Shown one piece after another: positions 1-8,725 of a stretch of DNA of 57,315 nt. The DNA is taken from NCBI GenBank assembly GCA_016716675.1, contig JADJVG010000014.1, positions 1-57,315 on the forward strand, read 5' to 3'. The notes below the pieces were generated by a model that made no database searches, was not told the origin of the DNA, and saw only the letters and a list, made by a program, of their open reading frames with translations. Every line of letters begins with the position of its first letter. Position 1 is the stretch's first letter. Both the position numbers and the translations under genes were made by a program. This DNA comes from Hyphomicrobium sp. (lineage in GTDB: Bacteria > Pseudomonadota > Alphaproteobacteria > Rhizobiales > Hyphomicrobiaceae).

Positions 1-1111
1 CCACGGTCGCGGCTACGTTCTCTAACGGCGTCTATATCCCCGAGTACGTCTACATCGTGTTCCAGATGACGTTCGCGTGCATCACCCCGGCGCTGATCCT
101 CGGCGCCGTTGCAGAACGCATGAAGTTCTCGGCCGTGCTGCTGTTCATGGGACTGTGGGCGACCTTTATCTACTTCCCGATGGCTCACATGGTTTGGTAC
201 TGGGGCGGTCCGGATGTGTTCGGCAATGCTGCGAAGGCTCTTGCTGACGCGACGGGCGACGGCAAGGCAGCAGCACAGGCTGCACTCGACGGCGTTCTCG
301 CTGACGCTGGCTTGCTGTTCAAATGGGGTGCCCTCGATTTTGCCGGCGGCACAGTTGTTCACATCAACGCCGGTATTGCGGGCCTCGTCGGCGCGCTGAT
401 CCTCGGCAAGCGCGTTGGCTACGGCAAAGAACATATGCCTCCCACTCGCTGACGATGTGCATGATCGGCGCAGCGATGCTGTGGTTCGGCTGGTTCGGCT
501 TCAACGTCGGTTCGAACCTCGAAGCCAACGCCTTCGCTGGCCAGGTTATGATCAACACCTTCGTTGCCACCACCGCTGCGGCGCTGTCGTGGATGATCGT
601 GGAATGGATCGCCAAGGGTAAGCCTTCCGCTCTCGGCCTGGTGTCGGGCGTGGTTGCCGGCCTTGTCGCCATCACACCGGCTTGCGGCTTCGTCGGCGTC
701 ACCGGCGCCATCGCTCTTGGCCTCATCGTCAGCCCGGTCTGCTTCATGTTCTGCTCGGCCATCAAGAGCGCGCTTGGCTATGACGACAGCCTCGACGTGT
801 TCGGCATTCACTGCGTCGGCGGCATCCTCGGCGCTCTCGCTACCGGCATCCTGATTGATCCGAGCCTCGGCGGCACGGGCATTCCGGACTACCTATCGAA
901 GCCGGGTGAGTTGGCCGTTGGCGCTTACGACTTGGTCACGCAGTTCACCGCGCAGGCCAAGGCCGTCGGCTTCACGCTGCTATTCAGCGGCATTGGCTCG
1001 GCGATCTTGTTCAAGCTGGTCGATATCCTCGTTGGTCTGCGTCCTGGCACCGATCAGGAACGCGAAGGCTTGGACATCACCGACCACGGCGAACGCGCTT
1101 ACAACTACTAG
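1..1111 (+). CDS. amtB: Ammonium transporter AmtB, 5' end outside window, frameshifted
   Basis: Inner-membrane ammonium channel of the Amt/MEP/Rh family; the 5' end lies before the window and the readable frame begins at base 3. The two pore histidines of the family are visible in GGTVVHINAG and FGIHCVGGILG, and the C-terminal tail GLDITDHGERAYNY is the kind of tail GlnK/PII docks on in AmtB. At about 436-446 the frame breaks: the first frame ends MPPTR-stop, while the next frame continues with the expected HSLTMCMIGAAMLWFG. The length from base 3 to the stop is 3n+2, so one base is missing in or near a short C run. Either a sequencing indel or a real inactivation would explain it. A second, divergent Amt lies at 9512-10723. 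The family call is very secure. Confidence 0.93.
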
Positions 1112-1130
1112 GGTCTCGAGGGAGCCTGAC

Positions 1131-1166
1131 GCGCGGCCCCGTCCACCAGGATGGATGGGGCCGCGC
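1131..1166 (+). terminator. GC-rich hairpin after amtB
   Basis: A 15-bp inverted repeat with one G-U pair (arms 1131-1145 and 1152-1166, core GCGGCCCC/GGGGCCGC) starts 20 bases after the amtB stop. No U tract follows, so it is a terminator-like or 3'-stabilising hairpin, not a classical intrinsic terminator. Confidence 0.5.
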
Positions 1167-1245
1167 AATCCTCATCACATGTCCCGGGCACGCCTCCCCC
1201 AGGGTGCTCACCACTTGGCCCGGCGCAGTCGCGTTCGGGCCATTT

Positions 1246-1803
1246 TTATGATGCGCGCTTTTGGATCGCGGTGATCAGGCTCGATCCCGGCCGGAGTCGG
1301 GCCAGCAGCTTCTGCAGGTCTGACCGCTTGAGCGCGACGCAGCCTTCCGTCGGCGTAAAACCGGGCCGTGCGACGTGCAGGAAGATCGCGCTTCCGAAAC
1401 CCCGCACACGCGGCTTGATGTTGTAATCGAGCACGACGATCAGATCGTAGAGTCCATCCGTGCGCCACAGGCGTTCGGCGCTCACCGGATAGGGATGGCA
1501 AACGCGGCGGTTATAGTTGCGGTCGTCCGGCGCATCGCACCAGCCGTCGTTAGGCCGGACGGCGCGAACGGGCAGTGCCGTGGCAGGCCGGCGGGTGCGG
1601 GCGGGATTGTAATAAACCCCCTGCAGAGCCATGCAGCCGCGCGGAGTGGCACCATCCCCCTCGCGCTTGCACGCCCTAACTCCGGCCCGCCCCAGGGCAG
1701 AGCGCAAGCGCAGCGGTCCACACGCCACGACACCTTGCGTGGCACGGTCGCTGAGCCGTCTCACGAGGAGTTGAGGAGCTTTCGCAGGGGTTCGAGTTGA
1801 CAT
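1246..1803 (-). CDS. L,D-transpeptidase (YkuD) domain protein
   Basis: A 185-residue protein ending in a YkuD-type catalytic region: GSAIFLHVARPG supplies the histidine and PTEGCVAL the nucleophilic cysteine, in place of the commoner S-R/H-GC. YkuD enzymes form or swap meso-diaminopimelate cross-links in peptidoglycan, or attach proteins to it. The middle part, NDGWCDAPDDRNYNR, resembles a short subfamily common in Rhizobiales. No signal peptide or membrane segment is visible at the N-terminus, which begins MSTRTPAKAPQLLVRRL, so export is unclear. It is convergent with amtB. The start at 1803 has only a weak, distant purine stretch. The domain is secure, the substrate unknown. Confidence 0.8.
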   Translation of the reverse strand: MSTRTPAKAPQLLVRRLSDRATQGVVACGPLRLRSALGRAGVRACKREGDGATPRGCMALQGVYYNPARTRRPATALPVRAVRPNDGWCDAPDDRNYNRRVCHPYPVSAERLWRTDGLYDLIVVLDYNIKPRVRGFGSAIFLHVARPGFTPTEGCVALKRSDLQKLLARLRPGSSLITAIQKRAS

Positions 1804-1921
1804 CTGGAAGCGGGAAATCCTCTTGTCTCAAAGCGGCCACAGCCTATGTTGCGATCAGAGGTCTTGCTAGACGTCATTGCACATTGAAATCAAACACCAC
1901 CAGACCCTGGAGCTTCCATCC

Positions 1922-2608
1922 ATGAGCACGGCACGTAAGGTCCTTCTCGTCGACGACGACGAGGATCTCCGCACCTCACTCAAGGATCAGCTGGTGCTCC
2001 ACGACGAATTCGACGTGGCTGAAGCCAATACCGCCTCCAAGGGCATGGAAGCCGCCAAATCCGGCCGCTTCGATCTTGTGGTGTTCGACGTCGGCCTACC
2101 GGACATGGATGGCCGTGAGGCGGTCAAGATGCTGCGCAAGTCGGGATTCAAAACACCAATCGTCATGCTGACGGGCAACACATCCGACGCCGATCAGATT
2201 TTGGGCCTCGATGCCGGCGCCAATGATTACGTGCTGAAGCCCTTTAAGTTCGCCGTACTGCTGGCCCGCATTCGTGCGCAGTTGCGCCAGCACGAACAAA
2301 GCGAAGACGCGGTTTTCGCCATCGGGCCGTATACCTTCAAGCCGGCTTCCAAATTGCTGGTCGATCAGTCGGGCGCCAAAATCCGGCTGACGGAAAAAGA
2401 AACATCGATCCTGAAATATCTGTATCGCTCGGGCGACAAGGTCGTATCGCGCGAGACACTGCTGCACGAAGTTTGGGGCTATAACGCCGGCGTCACCACC
2501 CACACGCTTGAAACACACATCTACCGCCTGCGTCAAAAAATTGAAAAAGACCCTTCAAACGCTGAGCTTTTGATCACTGAAAGCGGTGGCTATAAACTCG
2601 CGCCGTGA
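1922..2608 (+). CDS. cenR: OmpR/PhoB-family response regulator, CenR-like
   Basis: A 228-residue two-component response regulator. The receiver domain (about residues 5-120) shows the acidic cluster VDDDED, the phospho-acceptor aspartate in VVFDVGLPDMDG, and the K of VLKPF. A winged-helix domain follows (about 130-228), ending THTLETHIYRLRQKIEK and ITESGGYKLAP. The QLRQHEQSEDAVF linker and overall sequence match what I recall of CenR, an essential envelope regulator of alphaproteobacteria; the subfamily call is from memory and less sure than OmpR/PhoB family. I chose ATG 1922 (MSTARKVLL) over an upstream start at 1877 because the receiver domain begins directly after it. No sensor kinase is adjacent, so it is an orphan here. 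Confidence 0.85.
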   Translation: MSTARKVLLVDDDEDLRTSLKDQLVLHDEFDVAEANTASKGMEAAKSGRFDLVVFDVGLPDMDGREAVKMLRKSGFKTPIVMLTGNTSDADQILGLDAGANDYVLKPFKFAVLLARIRAQLRQHEQSEDAVFAIGPYTFKPASKLLVDQSGAKIRLTEKETSILKYLYRSGDKVVSRETLLHEVWGYNAGVTTHTLETHIYRLRQKIEKDPSNAELLITESGGYKLAP

Positions 2609-2827
2609 TCGATCCGGTAGCAGCGGGACACTGTGCTCAGATTGAGTTGTCCCAGCCTATCCCCAGGGTGTCCACACCCGGACTAGACCGGACTGCCGCG
2701 ATGTGGTGAGTAGCTTTCACGACTGCCGTTGCAGTTGGCTTAGCGTACCCCGCCTGTTGTTCTCGTCGTTGTGTCTGTCGCGTTCCAGTACCTCGTTTCA
2801 TTTGTATTCGATGTGGAGTCGTGACCG
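2609..2827. other. Intergenic region with DnaA-box-like motifs
   Basis: This 219-bp gap separates the response regulator from the cyclic-nucleotide-binding gene. It holds CTATCCCCAGGG at 2657-2668, which recurs exactly in the putative oriC at 33281-33292. It overlaps a 14-bp inverted repeat, GGGTGTCCACACCC (2666-2679). No convincing gene or intrinsic terminator is seen. Confidence 0.35.
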
Positions 2828-3346
2828 ATGGCGATTGATGCCCTCGTCAAACCGTTTTTGCTGCTGCCCTTGTTTCAGGGGCTGAAGCCATTGCAGTTGA
2901 CGGAAATTGTGCGCCGTGCCGACCGCATCATCTACCGGCCGGGCGATATCATTATCGAAGAGGATCAAGTCGGCGACGCCGCGATCGTCATCGTATCTGG
3001 CGAAGCCGTGCGGGTTACCGGGCTTGAGCCGGGTGCGGCCGCCGAACCGGTCGTCGAAGGCTCCATGATCGGCGAAATGGCGATGCTGGTGGAAACGATC
3101 CACTCCGCTACAATCCTGGCGCGCACGAACGTCAAAGCCTTGCGTCTGACGCGCACCGAAATGCACGAAGCGATGACCGAAGATCCCCTGCTCGCCGACC
3201 ACCTGACACGTAAAATCACCGAACGCCTGCATCAGGTCGCCCAGGATTTGCGCTCCGTGGACAGGGCCCTGTCCAACATTTCGGCTTTTGAAGCGGCCAA
3301 GCACGGAACGTCTACGCATGGCTATACGCCGGCACCACTCCACTAA
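2828..3346 (+). CDS. Cyclic nucleotide-binding domain protein
   Basis: A 172-residue protein made almost entirely of one cNMP-binding (Crp-type effector) domain: LFQGLKPLQLTEIV opens the first helix, then GDIIIEEDQVGDAAIVIVSG, and EGSMIGEMAMLVETIHSAT is the phosphate-binding cassette region. There is no winged helix, so it is not a Crp/Fnr transcription factor; the tail after residue 130 is helical and ends in a short polar segment. Such single-domain proteins are frequent in Rhizobiales and their roles are mostly unknown. The cassette lacks the clear RTA/S arginine of cAMP binders, so the ligand is open. The gene stands alone on the plus strand and faces lolA. Confidence 0.8.
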   Translation: MAIDALVKPFLLLPLFQGLKPLQLTEIVRRADRIIYRPGDIIIEEDQVGDAAIVIVSGEAVRVTGLEPGAAAEPVVEGSMIGEMAMLVETIHSATILARTNVKALRLTRTEMHEAMTEDPLLADHLTRKITERLHQVAQDLRSVDRALSNISAFEAAKHGTSTHGYTPAPLH

Positions 3347-3384
3347 GGGCGCGCTTGACCGAGGTATTGTTTGCTGAATGGGAG

Positions 3385-3535
3385 CCGGAAAAGGCTGCGC
3401 CCAGCTCCGGGGGGAGGAGCTGGGCGCGATTTGCGCTTGACGCGCTCGGTATCGGGAGGGAAGCCGATACCAGAGATGGCGTCTTCGGTTAGACGGGGGG
3501 CACTACCGAATACAGGGTGACGCCACCTGCATGAA
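3385..3535 (-). ncRNA. Candidate small RNA with three C-rich-loop hairpins
   Basis: In the 330-bp gap between the cNMP gene and lolA, three nested or successive hairpins are visible. On the minus strand, 5' to 3': arms 3519-3525/3477-3483 enclosing 3505-3510/3484-3489 (loop with GCCCCCC); arms 3464-3471/3448-3455 (loop with CUUCCCUCC); and a perfect 12-bp GC stem 3416-3427/3397-3408 (loop UCCCCCC), followed by AGCC and UUUU, terminator-like. A promoter-like TTGAAA (3561-3566) lies 16-17 bases before TAAGTA/AAGTAC. C-rich, anti-Shine-Dalgarno-type loops in a three-hairpin plan recall Rhizobiales trans-acting sRNAs such as alpha-r14. Family membership is inferred from layout only. Confidence 0.5.
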
Positions 3536-3584
3536 CCGTACTTAAGCGCAGAAGTGGCATTTTCAATAGGGGTTGCGTGCGCAC

Positions 3585-3622
3585 ATCACGAAAACGTGAT
3601 GAGTTATCCAACTTTATCCCCA
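3585..3622. promoter_or_regulatory. Inverted repeat and DnaA-box-like pair upstream of candidate sRNA
   Basis: ATCACG-AAAA-CGTGAT (3585-3600) is a perfect inverted repeat. Beside it lie TTATCCAAC (3604-3612, 7/9 to TTATCCACA) and TTATCCCCA (3614-3622, 8/9). All sit just upstream of the promoter-like TTGAAA of the minus-strand candidate sRNA, so they could be operator sites. Function is inferred. Confidence 0.3.
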
Positions 3623-3676
3623 GCCATGCACTTGCGTGCTACCGGCCCGCCACACCGCGTTTTGCGCCGTTTTAGC

Positions 3677-4513
3677 CTACTGTGGCGTGCTGAGCTTAGC
3701 GCCAAGATGTTGAATCTTAAATAGATTTTCGTCAATTTTGTCGGTCTGTTCGACGTCCGCCACCTCGACCCGCGTATCAAGCCCCTGGGCGTCACTTGTT
3801 ACCCATTCTTTCAGCTCTAGCGCGGGCTTAGTCGCCAAAAAGATCTTAATGCGGCCCGGCGTATCAGGGCTCTTGTCCTGCAAGGACAGCACAATCAGGT
3901 CCTCGGCCTGCTGCACTTCCATGATGCGCGCATCACGCAACAAATCGACATCCTTGCGCAGTAGCAGCCGGAATGGCGTCTGGTCGAGCGCGACGCGATC
4001 TTCGTTATTCAGGTCGAGATCTTGGATCGCCAAGTATTCGCCGTCTGAAATGATGATTTGCCGCGAAGGCAGCGCGTAATCGAACCGGAATTTACCCGGG
4101 CGTTTGACGTAAAACTTGCCCTTGAGCTTCTTATTGTCGGCGCCCGTTTGAACAAACGTGCCTTTCAGCCCCTTGAGGGTCGCGAAATAACCGCTGACGG
4201 TTTTCACAAGCTCTGTCTGCTTCTCGTCGAGTGCGATGCCGGTTGTGCCGTTCGCGGGGGCAACTTCCTGCACCCACCCACCGTCGGCCGCGGCGGGCGG
4301 CTTGGCGGCTGGAGCCGCAGGGGTGGCAGCGGCGCCAGGGGCGGCCGGTTTGGCCGCAGGCGTTGCAGCGGCTGCGGGCGCTGCCGGCGCTGCAGCAGGG
4401 GCTGCAGGCTTGGCAGCCTCAGGTTTGGCATCCTGGGCAGAAGCGGCGCTTGTAAAACCGATCAGAGCAACCGAGAGCAGTCCACGGCCAAGCGCTGTCA
4501 TTGTCAGTCCCAT
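3677..4513 (-). CDS. lolA: Outer-membrane lipoprotein carrier protein LolA
   Basis: Periplasmic carrier that moves lipoproteins from the LolCDE transporter to the outer membrane. The signal peptide MTALGRGLLSVALIGFTSAASAQ is followed by an Ala/Pro/Lys-rich stretch of about 70 residues (4255-4430), then the LolA domain: YFATLKGLKGTFVQTG, KGKFYVKRPGKFRFDY, and the hydrophobic cavity strands to the end. The long low-complexity linker is unusual compared with compact E. coli LolA but is seen in alphaproteobacterial homologues. I chose ATG 4513, with GGGGG upstream; ATG 4501 is also possible, and the frame stays open to 4651. It follows ftsK in the same direction after about 190 bp. Confidence 0.88.
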   Translation of the reverse strand: MGLTMTALGRGLLSVALIGFTSAASAQDAKPEAAKPAAPAAAPAAPAAAATPAAKPAAPGAAATPAAPAAKPPAAADGGWVQEVAPANGTTGIALDEKQTELVKTVSGYFATLKGLKGTFVQTGADNKKLKGKFYVKRPGKFRFDYALPSRQIIISDGEYLAIQDLDLNNEDRVALDQTPFRLLLRKDVDLLRDARIMEVQQAEDLIVLSLQDKSPDTPGRIKIFLATKPALELKEWVTSDAQGLDTRVEVADVEQTDKIDENLFKIQHLGAKLSTPQ

Positions 4514-4704
4514 CTGTCCCCCAAAAGCTCCGCAACCCAAGGCTACGCCGCCCATGCAGAGCGGAGCCCCCAAACGTTTCATCAAAAATTGCGACAAGAG
4601 AGGGGCATAATCTCGCGTTGAGGGCATAGTTGAGCCGAAGAAGATGTGCAAGGTTTGCGCGGCCTCTGGCGCGGCGCTCCACCCCTGCCGCTACAAAGCC
4701 GCCG

Positions 4705-7395
4705 TTACGCCGCGTCGGCGTCGCCCGCCGATGACACAAGTCCCGGCACCAAGATATCGCGCTTGCCGACGGCATTGGCGGCAGAGATCAATCCCTCGCG
4801 CTCCATCCGCTCGATTAGATCGGCGGCCCGATTGTAGCCGATCGACAAGCGGCGCTGGATGTAGCTGGTCGAGGCCTTGCGGTCGCGTAGAACGATCGCC
4901 ACCGCGCGATCGTAGAGATCGCCGTCACTCACCTGACGTTCACCGCTGGCAATCGCTTCCGAGGGCGGCAGCTCGCCGATACCGTCGATATAGTTCGGCG
5001 GACGCTGACGGCGCAGCGCGTCTGTGATGGCTTCGACTTCTTCGTCGGCAACGAAAGCGCCATGCACGCGGATGATCTGGCCGGCGCCGGTCGAGAACAG
5101 CATATCGCCTTGGCCGAGGAGTTGCTCCGCGCCCTGCTCGTTCAAAATCGTGCGGCTATCGATCTTCGACGTCACCTTGAACGAGATGCGCGTCGGGAAA
5201 TTGGCTTTGATCGTGCCCGTAATGACATCAACCGACGGGCGCTGCGTTGCCATGATCAGATGAATGCCGGCCGCACGCGCCATCTGCGCCAGCCGCTGCA
5301 CGACGACTTCGACATCCTTGCCAGCAACGCTCATCAAGTCGGCGAATTCATCGACGACGATCACGATATGCGGCAACGGTTCGTGTTCGATCTTTTGCTT
5401 CTCAAACACAGCCTGGCCGGCGCGGTCGAAGCCGGTTTGCACGGTGCGCGCCAGCATCTCGCCGCGCGCCTTGGCGTTGCGCACGCGATTGTTGAACATG
5501 TCGATGTTGCGCACCGACAATGACGCCATGCGCTTATAGCGTTCTTCCATTTCACCGACGGCCCAATTCAAGGCCGCGACGGCCTTGTGCGGATCGGTGA
5601 CTACCGGCGTCAATAGATGCGGAATACCGTTATAAACCGAGAGTTCCAGCATCTTCGGATCAATCAGCAGCAGGCGGCAATCTTCCGGCGCGTGCCGATA
5701 CAGCAGCGACAGCACCATGGCGTTGACGCCAACCGATTTGCCGGAACCCGTGGTGCCCGCGACGAGCAGATGCGGCATGCGCGCCAGGTCAGCAACGACC
5801 GGCTCACCGCCGATCGATTTTCCAAGCGCCAGCGGCAATGCAAAGTCGTTCGACCGATACGCATCGGCTTCCAGAATTTCGCGCAGTAGCACGGGTTCGC
5901 GGCGCACGTTCGGCAACTCGAGGCCGATGGCATTGCGCCCCGGCACGACGGCGGCGCGCACGCTGACAACGCTCATCGAGCGCGCAATGTCGTCAGCAAG
6001 TCCAATGACGCGCGATGATTTGGTGCCGCGCGCCGGTTCAAGTTCGTACAGCGCTACGACAGGGCCTGGTTTGATATCTTTGACTTCGCCCTTGACGCCG
6101 AAGTCGGCCAACACGTCTTCCAGCAGCCGCGCGTTGCCGCGCATCACGGTCTGCGTAAATTCAGGACCGGGCTTGGCGACGGGTGCACGCTTCAGAAGGT
6201 TGAGCGACGGCCGCGTCCAGGCGTTGCTGTCCGGCTTGCGCAATGCGCGGCCACCGAGCAGGCTCGATGCTTTCGCCATGGCTTTGAGGGGCTGGGGTTG
6301 CGCGGCAACAGGTGGTGCAGCCGGCACGTCAGCGCCTCCCGGCGCAAAGCGCGCGGCAATCGCCCGGCTGGCAGCATCCGTTGACAGATCAAAGCCCGGC
6401 TCCCGCAGCACCGGTGCATCGTCACGCTGCGGAGTGATGCTAAAATCAAACGGTTCGAACACGCTGGCGGGCGCACCTTCAGGGCGCTCAACACGGCTGA
6501 CGGCTGCGGGCGGCGCAGCGTTTGCCCCAAGGCTTTGTCCAAAGCTTTGGCCGGAGTTATAGCCGGCAAATTGCGTGTCCCGCGTCCATAGATGCGGCGG
6601 CGGCGTTTCAGACACCGCCAGACCGGCGGCCGCGCCGTAGATATTCTCCGCCGGCGACTTTTGCGTTTTGCGACCGCGCAGCGCATCGAGCGTCCACCAC
6701 CTGTTGGCGGGCGCGTCGGGCGTCGTTCCTGCCGATTCTTCGGCATAGCCGCCATTGAAGGCTGCTGATGACTCGGTTTGATTTCCGAACGGCGGATTGC
6801 GCAGCCAAGCGCGTGCCGCGCTTTCCAGATCGAAGCCGATGCTTTTCGAAAATGCCGTCGCGGCGCTGGCGAACAGCACGAGCGCGGCGGCAAAGCCTGC
6901 GCGATCAGCGTTGATCAGCGCGAACACGCGCGTCACGAGATTGAATAGGCCATCGCCCAGCACACCGCCGAGACCATGATTGAGAGGCCAGGCGCCCGGC
7001 GCTGGCAACGCCGACAGTGCTCCTGCGATTGCCAGAATGGCGAGGGGATAAAATCCTGTTTTAGTGCGCGGACCGGCGACCCGGCTTTCGCGGAGCAATT
7101 CAACGGTCCACACCGCTGGCGCGACAAGCGCGATGACCGCCGAGAAGCCCAGCATCTGCAAGAGAAGATCGGCGACAATAGCGCCAAGCGGGCCCATGGT
7201 ATTGCGAGCTTCAACCGTCGTTGCGTGCGTCAAACTCGGGTCGGAATACGACCACGACACAAGGCTCAGCCAGATCATGACAATGAGCGCCAGGAGACAA
7301 GCGCCTCCAAAGCGTGCAAGCCAGCCCAACAGCCGGTCCTCCAGTGACTGCGGAAGCAGTCGCTGAGGATCGATGCCTCGTGTATCGAGCGACAT
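4705..7395 (-). CDS. ftsK: DNA translocase FtsK
   Basis: An 896-residue septal DNA pump that clears and orients the chromosome terminus during division. The N-terminal membrane part has about four segments, for example CLLALIVMIWLSLVSW near residue 35. A variable Pro/Ala-rich linker runs from about 200 to 400. The RecA-like motor follows, with the beta part VPGRNAIGLELPN, Walker A VAGTTGSGKSVGVN near residue 550, Walker B HIVIVVDEFADL and MATQRPSVDVITG. The C-terminal winged-helix gamma domain (ASTSYIQRRLSIGYNRAADL) reads KOPS polarity sequences. Length is normal for alphaproteobacteria. It starts 18 bp after the aminotransferase gene, and lolA follows; this order is common in the order. Confidence 0.97.
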   Translation of the reverse strand: MSLDTRGIDPQRLLPQSLEDRLLGWLARFGGACLLALIVMIWLSLVSWSYSDPSLTHATTVEARNTMGPLGAIVADLLLQMLGFSAVIALVAPAVWTVELLRESRVAGPRTKTGFYPLAILAIAGALSALPAPGAWPLNHGLGGVLGDGLFNLVTRVFALINADRAGFAAALVLFASAATAFSKSIGFDLESAARAWLRNPPFGNQTESSAAFNGGYAEESAGTTPDAPANRWWTLDALRGRKTQKSPAENIYGAAAGLAVSETPPPHLWTRDTQFAGYNSGQSFGQSLGANAAPPAAVSRVERPEGAPASVFEPFDFSITPQRDDAPVLREPGFDLSTDAASRAIAARFAPGGADVPAAPPVAAQPQPLKAMAKASSLLGGRALRKPDSNAWTRPSLNLLKRAPVAKPGPEFTQTVMRGNARLLEDVLADFGVKGEVKDIKPGPVVALYELEPARGTKSSRVIGLADDIARSMSVVSVRAAVVPGRNAIGLELPNVRREPVLLREILEADAYRSNDFALPLALGKSIGGEPVVADLARMPHLLVAGTTGSGKSVGVNAMVLSLLYRHAPEDCRLLLIDPKMLELSVYNGIPHLLTPVVTDPHKAVAALNWAVGEMEERYKRMASLSVRNIDMFNNRVRNAKARGEMLARTVQTGFDRAGQAVFEKQKIEHEPLPHIVIVVDEFADLMSVAGKDVEVVVQRLAQMARAAGIHLIMATQRPSVDVITGTIKANFPTRISFKVTSKIDSRTILNEQGAEQLLGQGDMLFSTGAGQIIRVHGAFVADEEVEAITDALRRQRPPNYIDGIGELPPSEAIASGERQVSDGDLYDRAVAIVLRDRKASTSYIQRRLSIGYNRAADLIERMEREGLISAANAVGKRDILVPGLVSSAGDADAA

Positions 7396-7413
7396 CAGCG
7401 CGAACGTACTTTC

Positions 7414-8637
7414 TCAACTCAGAACTAGAACCAAGCGTTCGAGCGCTTCCCGGATCGTCGCGGGATCTTGAACCAGGGCAACGCGCACATAATTGGCGCC
7501 AGGATTGGTTCCGTCACGACCGGTCTGGGCCAGGAAAGCCCCCGGTATGACCTTGACGCCCATACGTTTCCATAAGGTTACTGTGGCGTCACTTCCGCCG
7601 CCAAATTGGCTCATATCGAGCCAAAGGCAGAACCCACCGTCCGGTCGCTGGTAGCCGTAGCGGCCCCCCAGAACGGCGTCGGCAATGGCAAATTTCTCGG
7701 CGTATTGCGCCCGCGCCGCAACGACATGGGCCTCATCGGCCCAGGCGGCGGCAGACGCGTGCTGAACCGGGCCCGGTACCGTCGGCGCGCACATGTTGCG
7801 GATCTCGGCATAGGCGTCGAGAAACGCGGCGTCGCCGGCGCAGAAGCCGGACCGCAGGCCCGGCAGGTTCGAGCGCTTCGATAGCGAATTGAAGACCACC
7901 AGATTCTTAAAGCGCTCGGGCGTTGCGGCGGCGACTTCAAGCCCGCCGACGGGCGACGTGTGCGTGTAAATCTCTGAGTAACACTCGTCGAGGAACAGTA
8001 TGAAGTTATGCGCTCGCGCCAGCGTCAGCGCTTTCAAAATGTAGGCGCGGCTGGCAACCGTGCCTTGCGGGTTGGCCGGCGAATTAAGGAACAGCGCGCA
8101 CGTGCGAGCGAGCAGTGCACCATCGCGCGCGATCGAATCGAGGTCGGGCAGGAACCCCGTCGCCGCCGTCGCGTTGAGATAGACCGGCTCGGCACCGCAG
8201 CCGATCGCGCCCGCGACATAGGCCGAATAATAGGGATTGCACATCAGGATGGCCGGACGGCCCTCGACGGCTTTGCGGCCAACCGCCGGCAGGCACGCGA
8301 AGAACAGCCCCTCGCGTGAGCCGCTCAGCACCAGAACCTCGCGCGCCGGATCGATACCGTCCGCGATGGCGTAGCGCCGCCCCAACCAGGCGGCGATGGC
8401 GGCCCGCAACGCATCCGATCCGCGAATGGGCGGATATTTGCCATAGAGCGCGGCCGCCTCATCGAGCTTGCCCACGATGAAGTCCGGCATCGCCTCGCGC
8501 GGTTCGCCGATGGTCAACTCAATCGGCTTAGCGTGACCGGCATCGATGCCGTTGAGCAGACGCCGCAGTTGCGTGAAGGGCGATATGATGGCCCCCGACG
8601 TCAAGGAGTGCAGCGTTGGACCGGAAGATGGCAGCAT
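7414..8637 (-). CDS. Class I/II PLP aminotransferase, DapC-like
   Basis: A 407-residue fold-type I aminotransferase. NSPANPQGTV, FLDECYSEIY (the Asp and Tyr that hold PLP) and FNSLSKRSNLPGLRSGF (with the Schiff-base lysine) are all present. Homologues placed directly before ftsK in Rhizobiales are often named succinyldiaminopimelate aminotransferase (DapC), which would put it in lysine and peptidoglycan precursor synthesis; the sequence alone does not fix the substrate, so no symbol is given. It is probably cotranscribed with ftsK. Confidence 0.85.
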   Translation of the reverse strand: MLPSSGPTLHSLTSGAIISPFTQLRRLLNGIDAGHAKPIELTIGEPREAMPDFIVGKLDEAAALYGKYPPIRGSDALRAAIAAWLGRRYAIADGIDPAREVLVLSGSREGLFFACLPAVGRKAVEGRPAILMCNPYYSAYVAGAIGCGAEPVYLNATAATGFLPDLDSIARDGALLARTCALFLNSPANPQGTVASRAYILKALTLARAHNFILFLDECYSEIYTHTSPVGGLEVAAATPERFKNLVVFNSLSKRSNLPGLRSGFCAGDAAFLDAYAEIRNMCAPTVPGPVQHASAAAWADEAHVVAARAQYAEKFAIADAVLGGRYGYQRPDGGFCLWLDMSQFGGGSDATVTLWKRMGVKVIPGAFLAQTGRDGTNPGANYVRVALVQDPATIREALERLVLVLS

Positions 8638-8725
8638 GTGATGGGCGTCCGTGATGACCAGCCGGACAGCGATAGCGCCTATGGCCTGAGCCGTCTACGA
8701 CGCAGCGGCGCGAAGCCTTGCTAAC

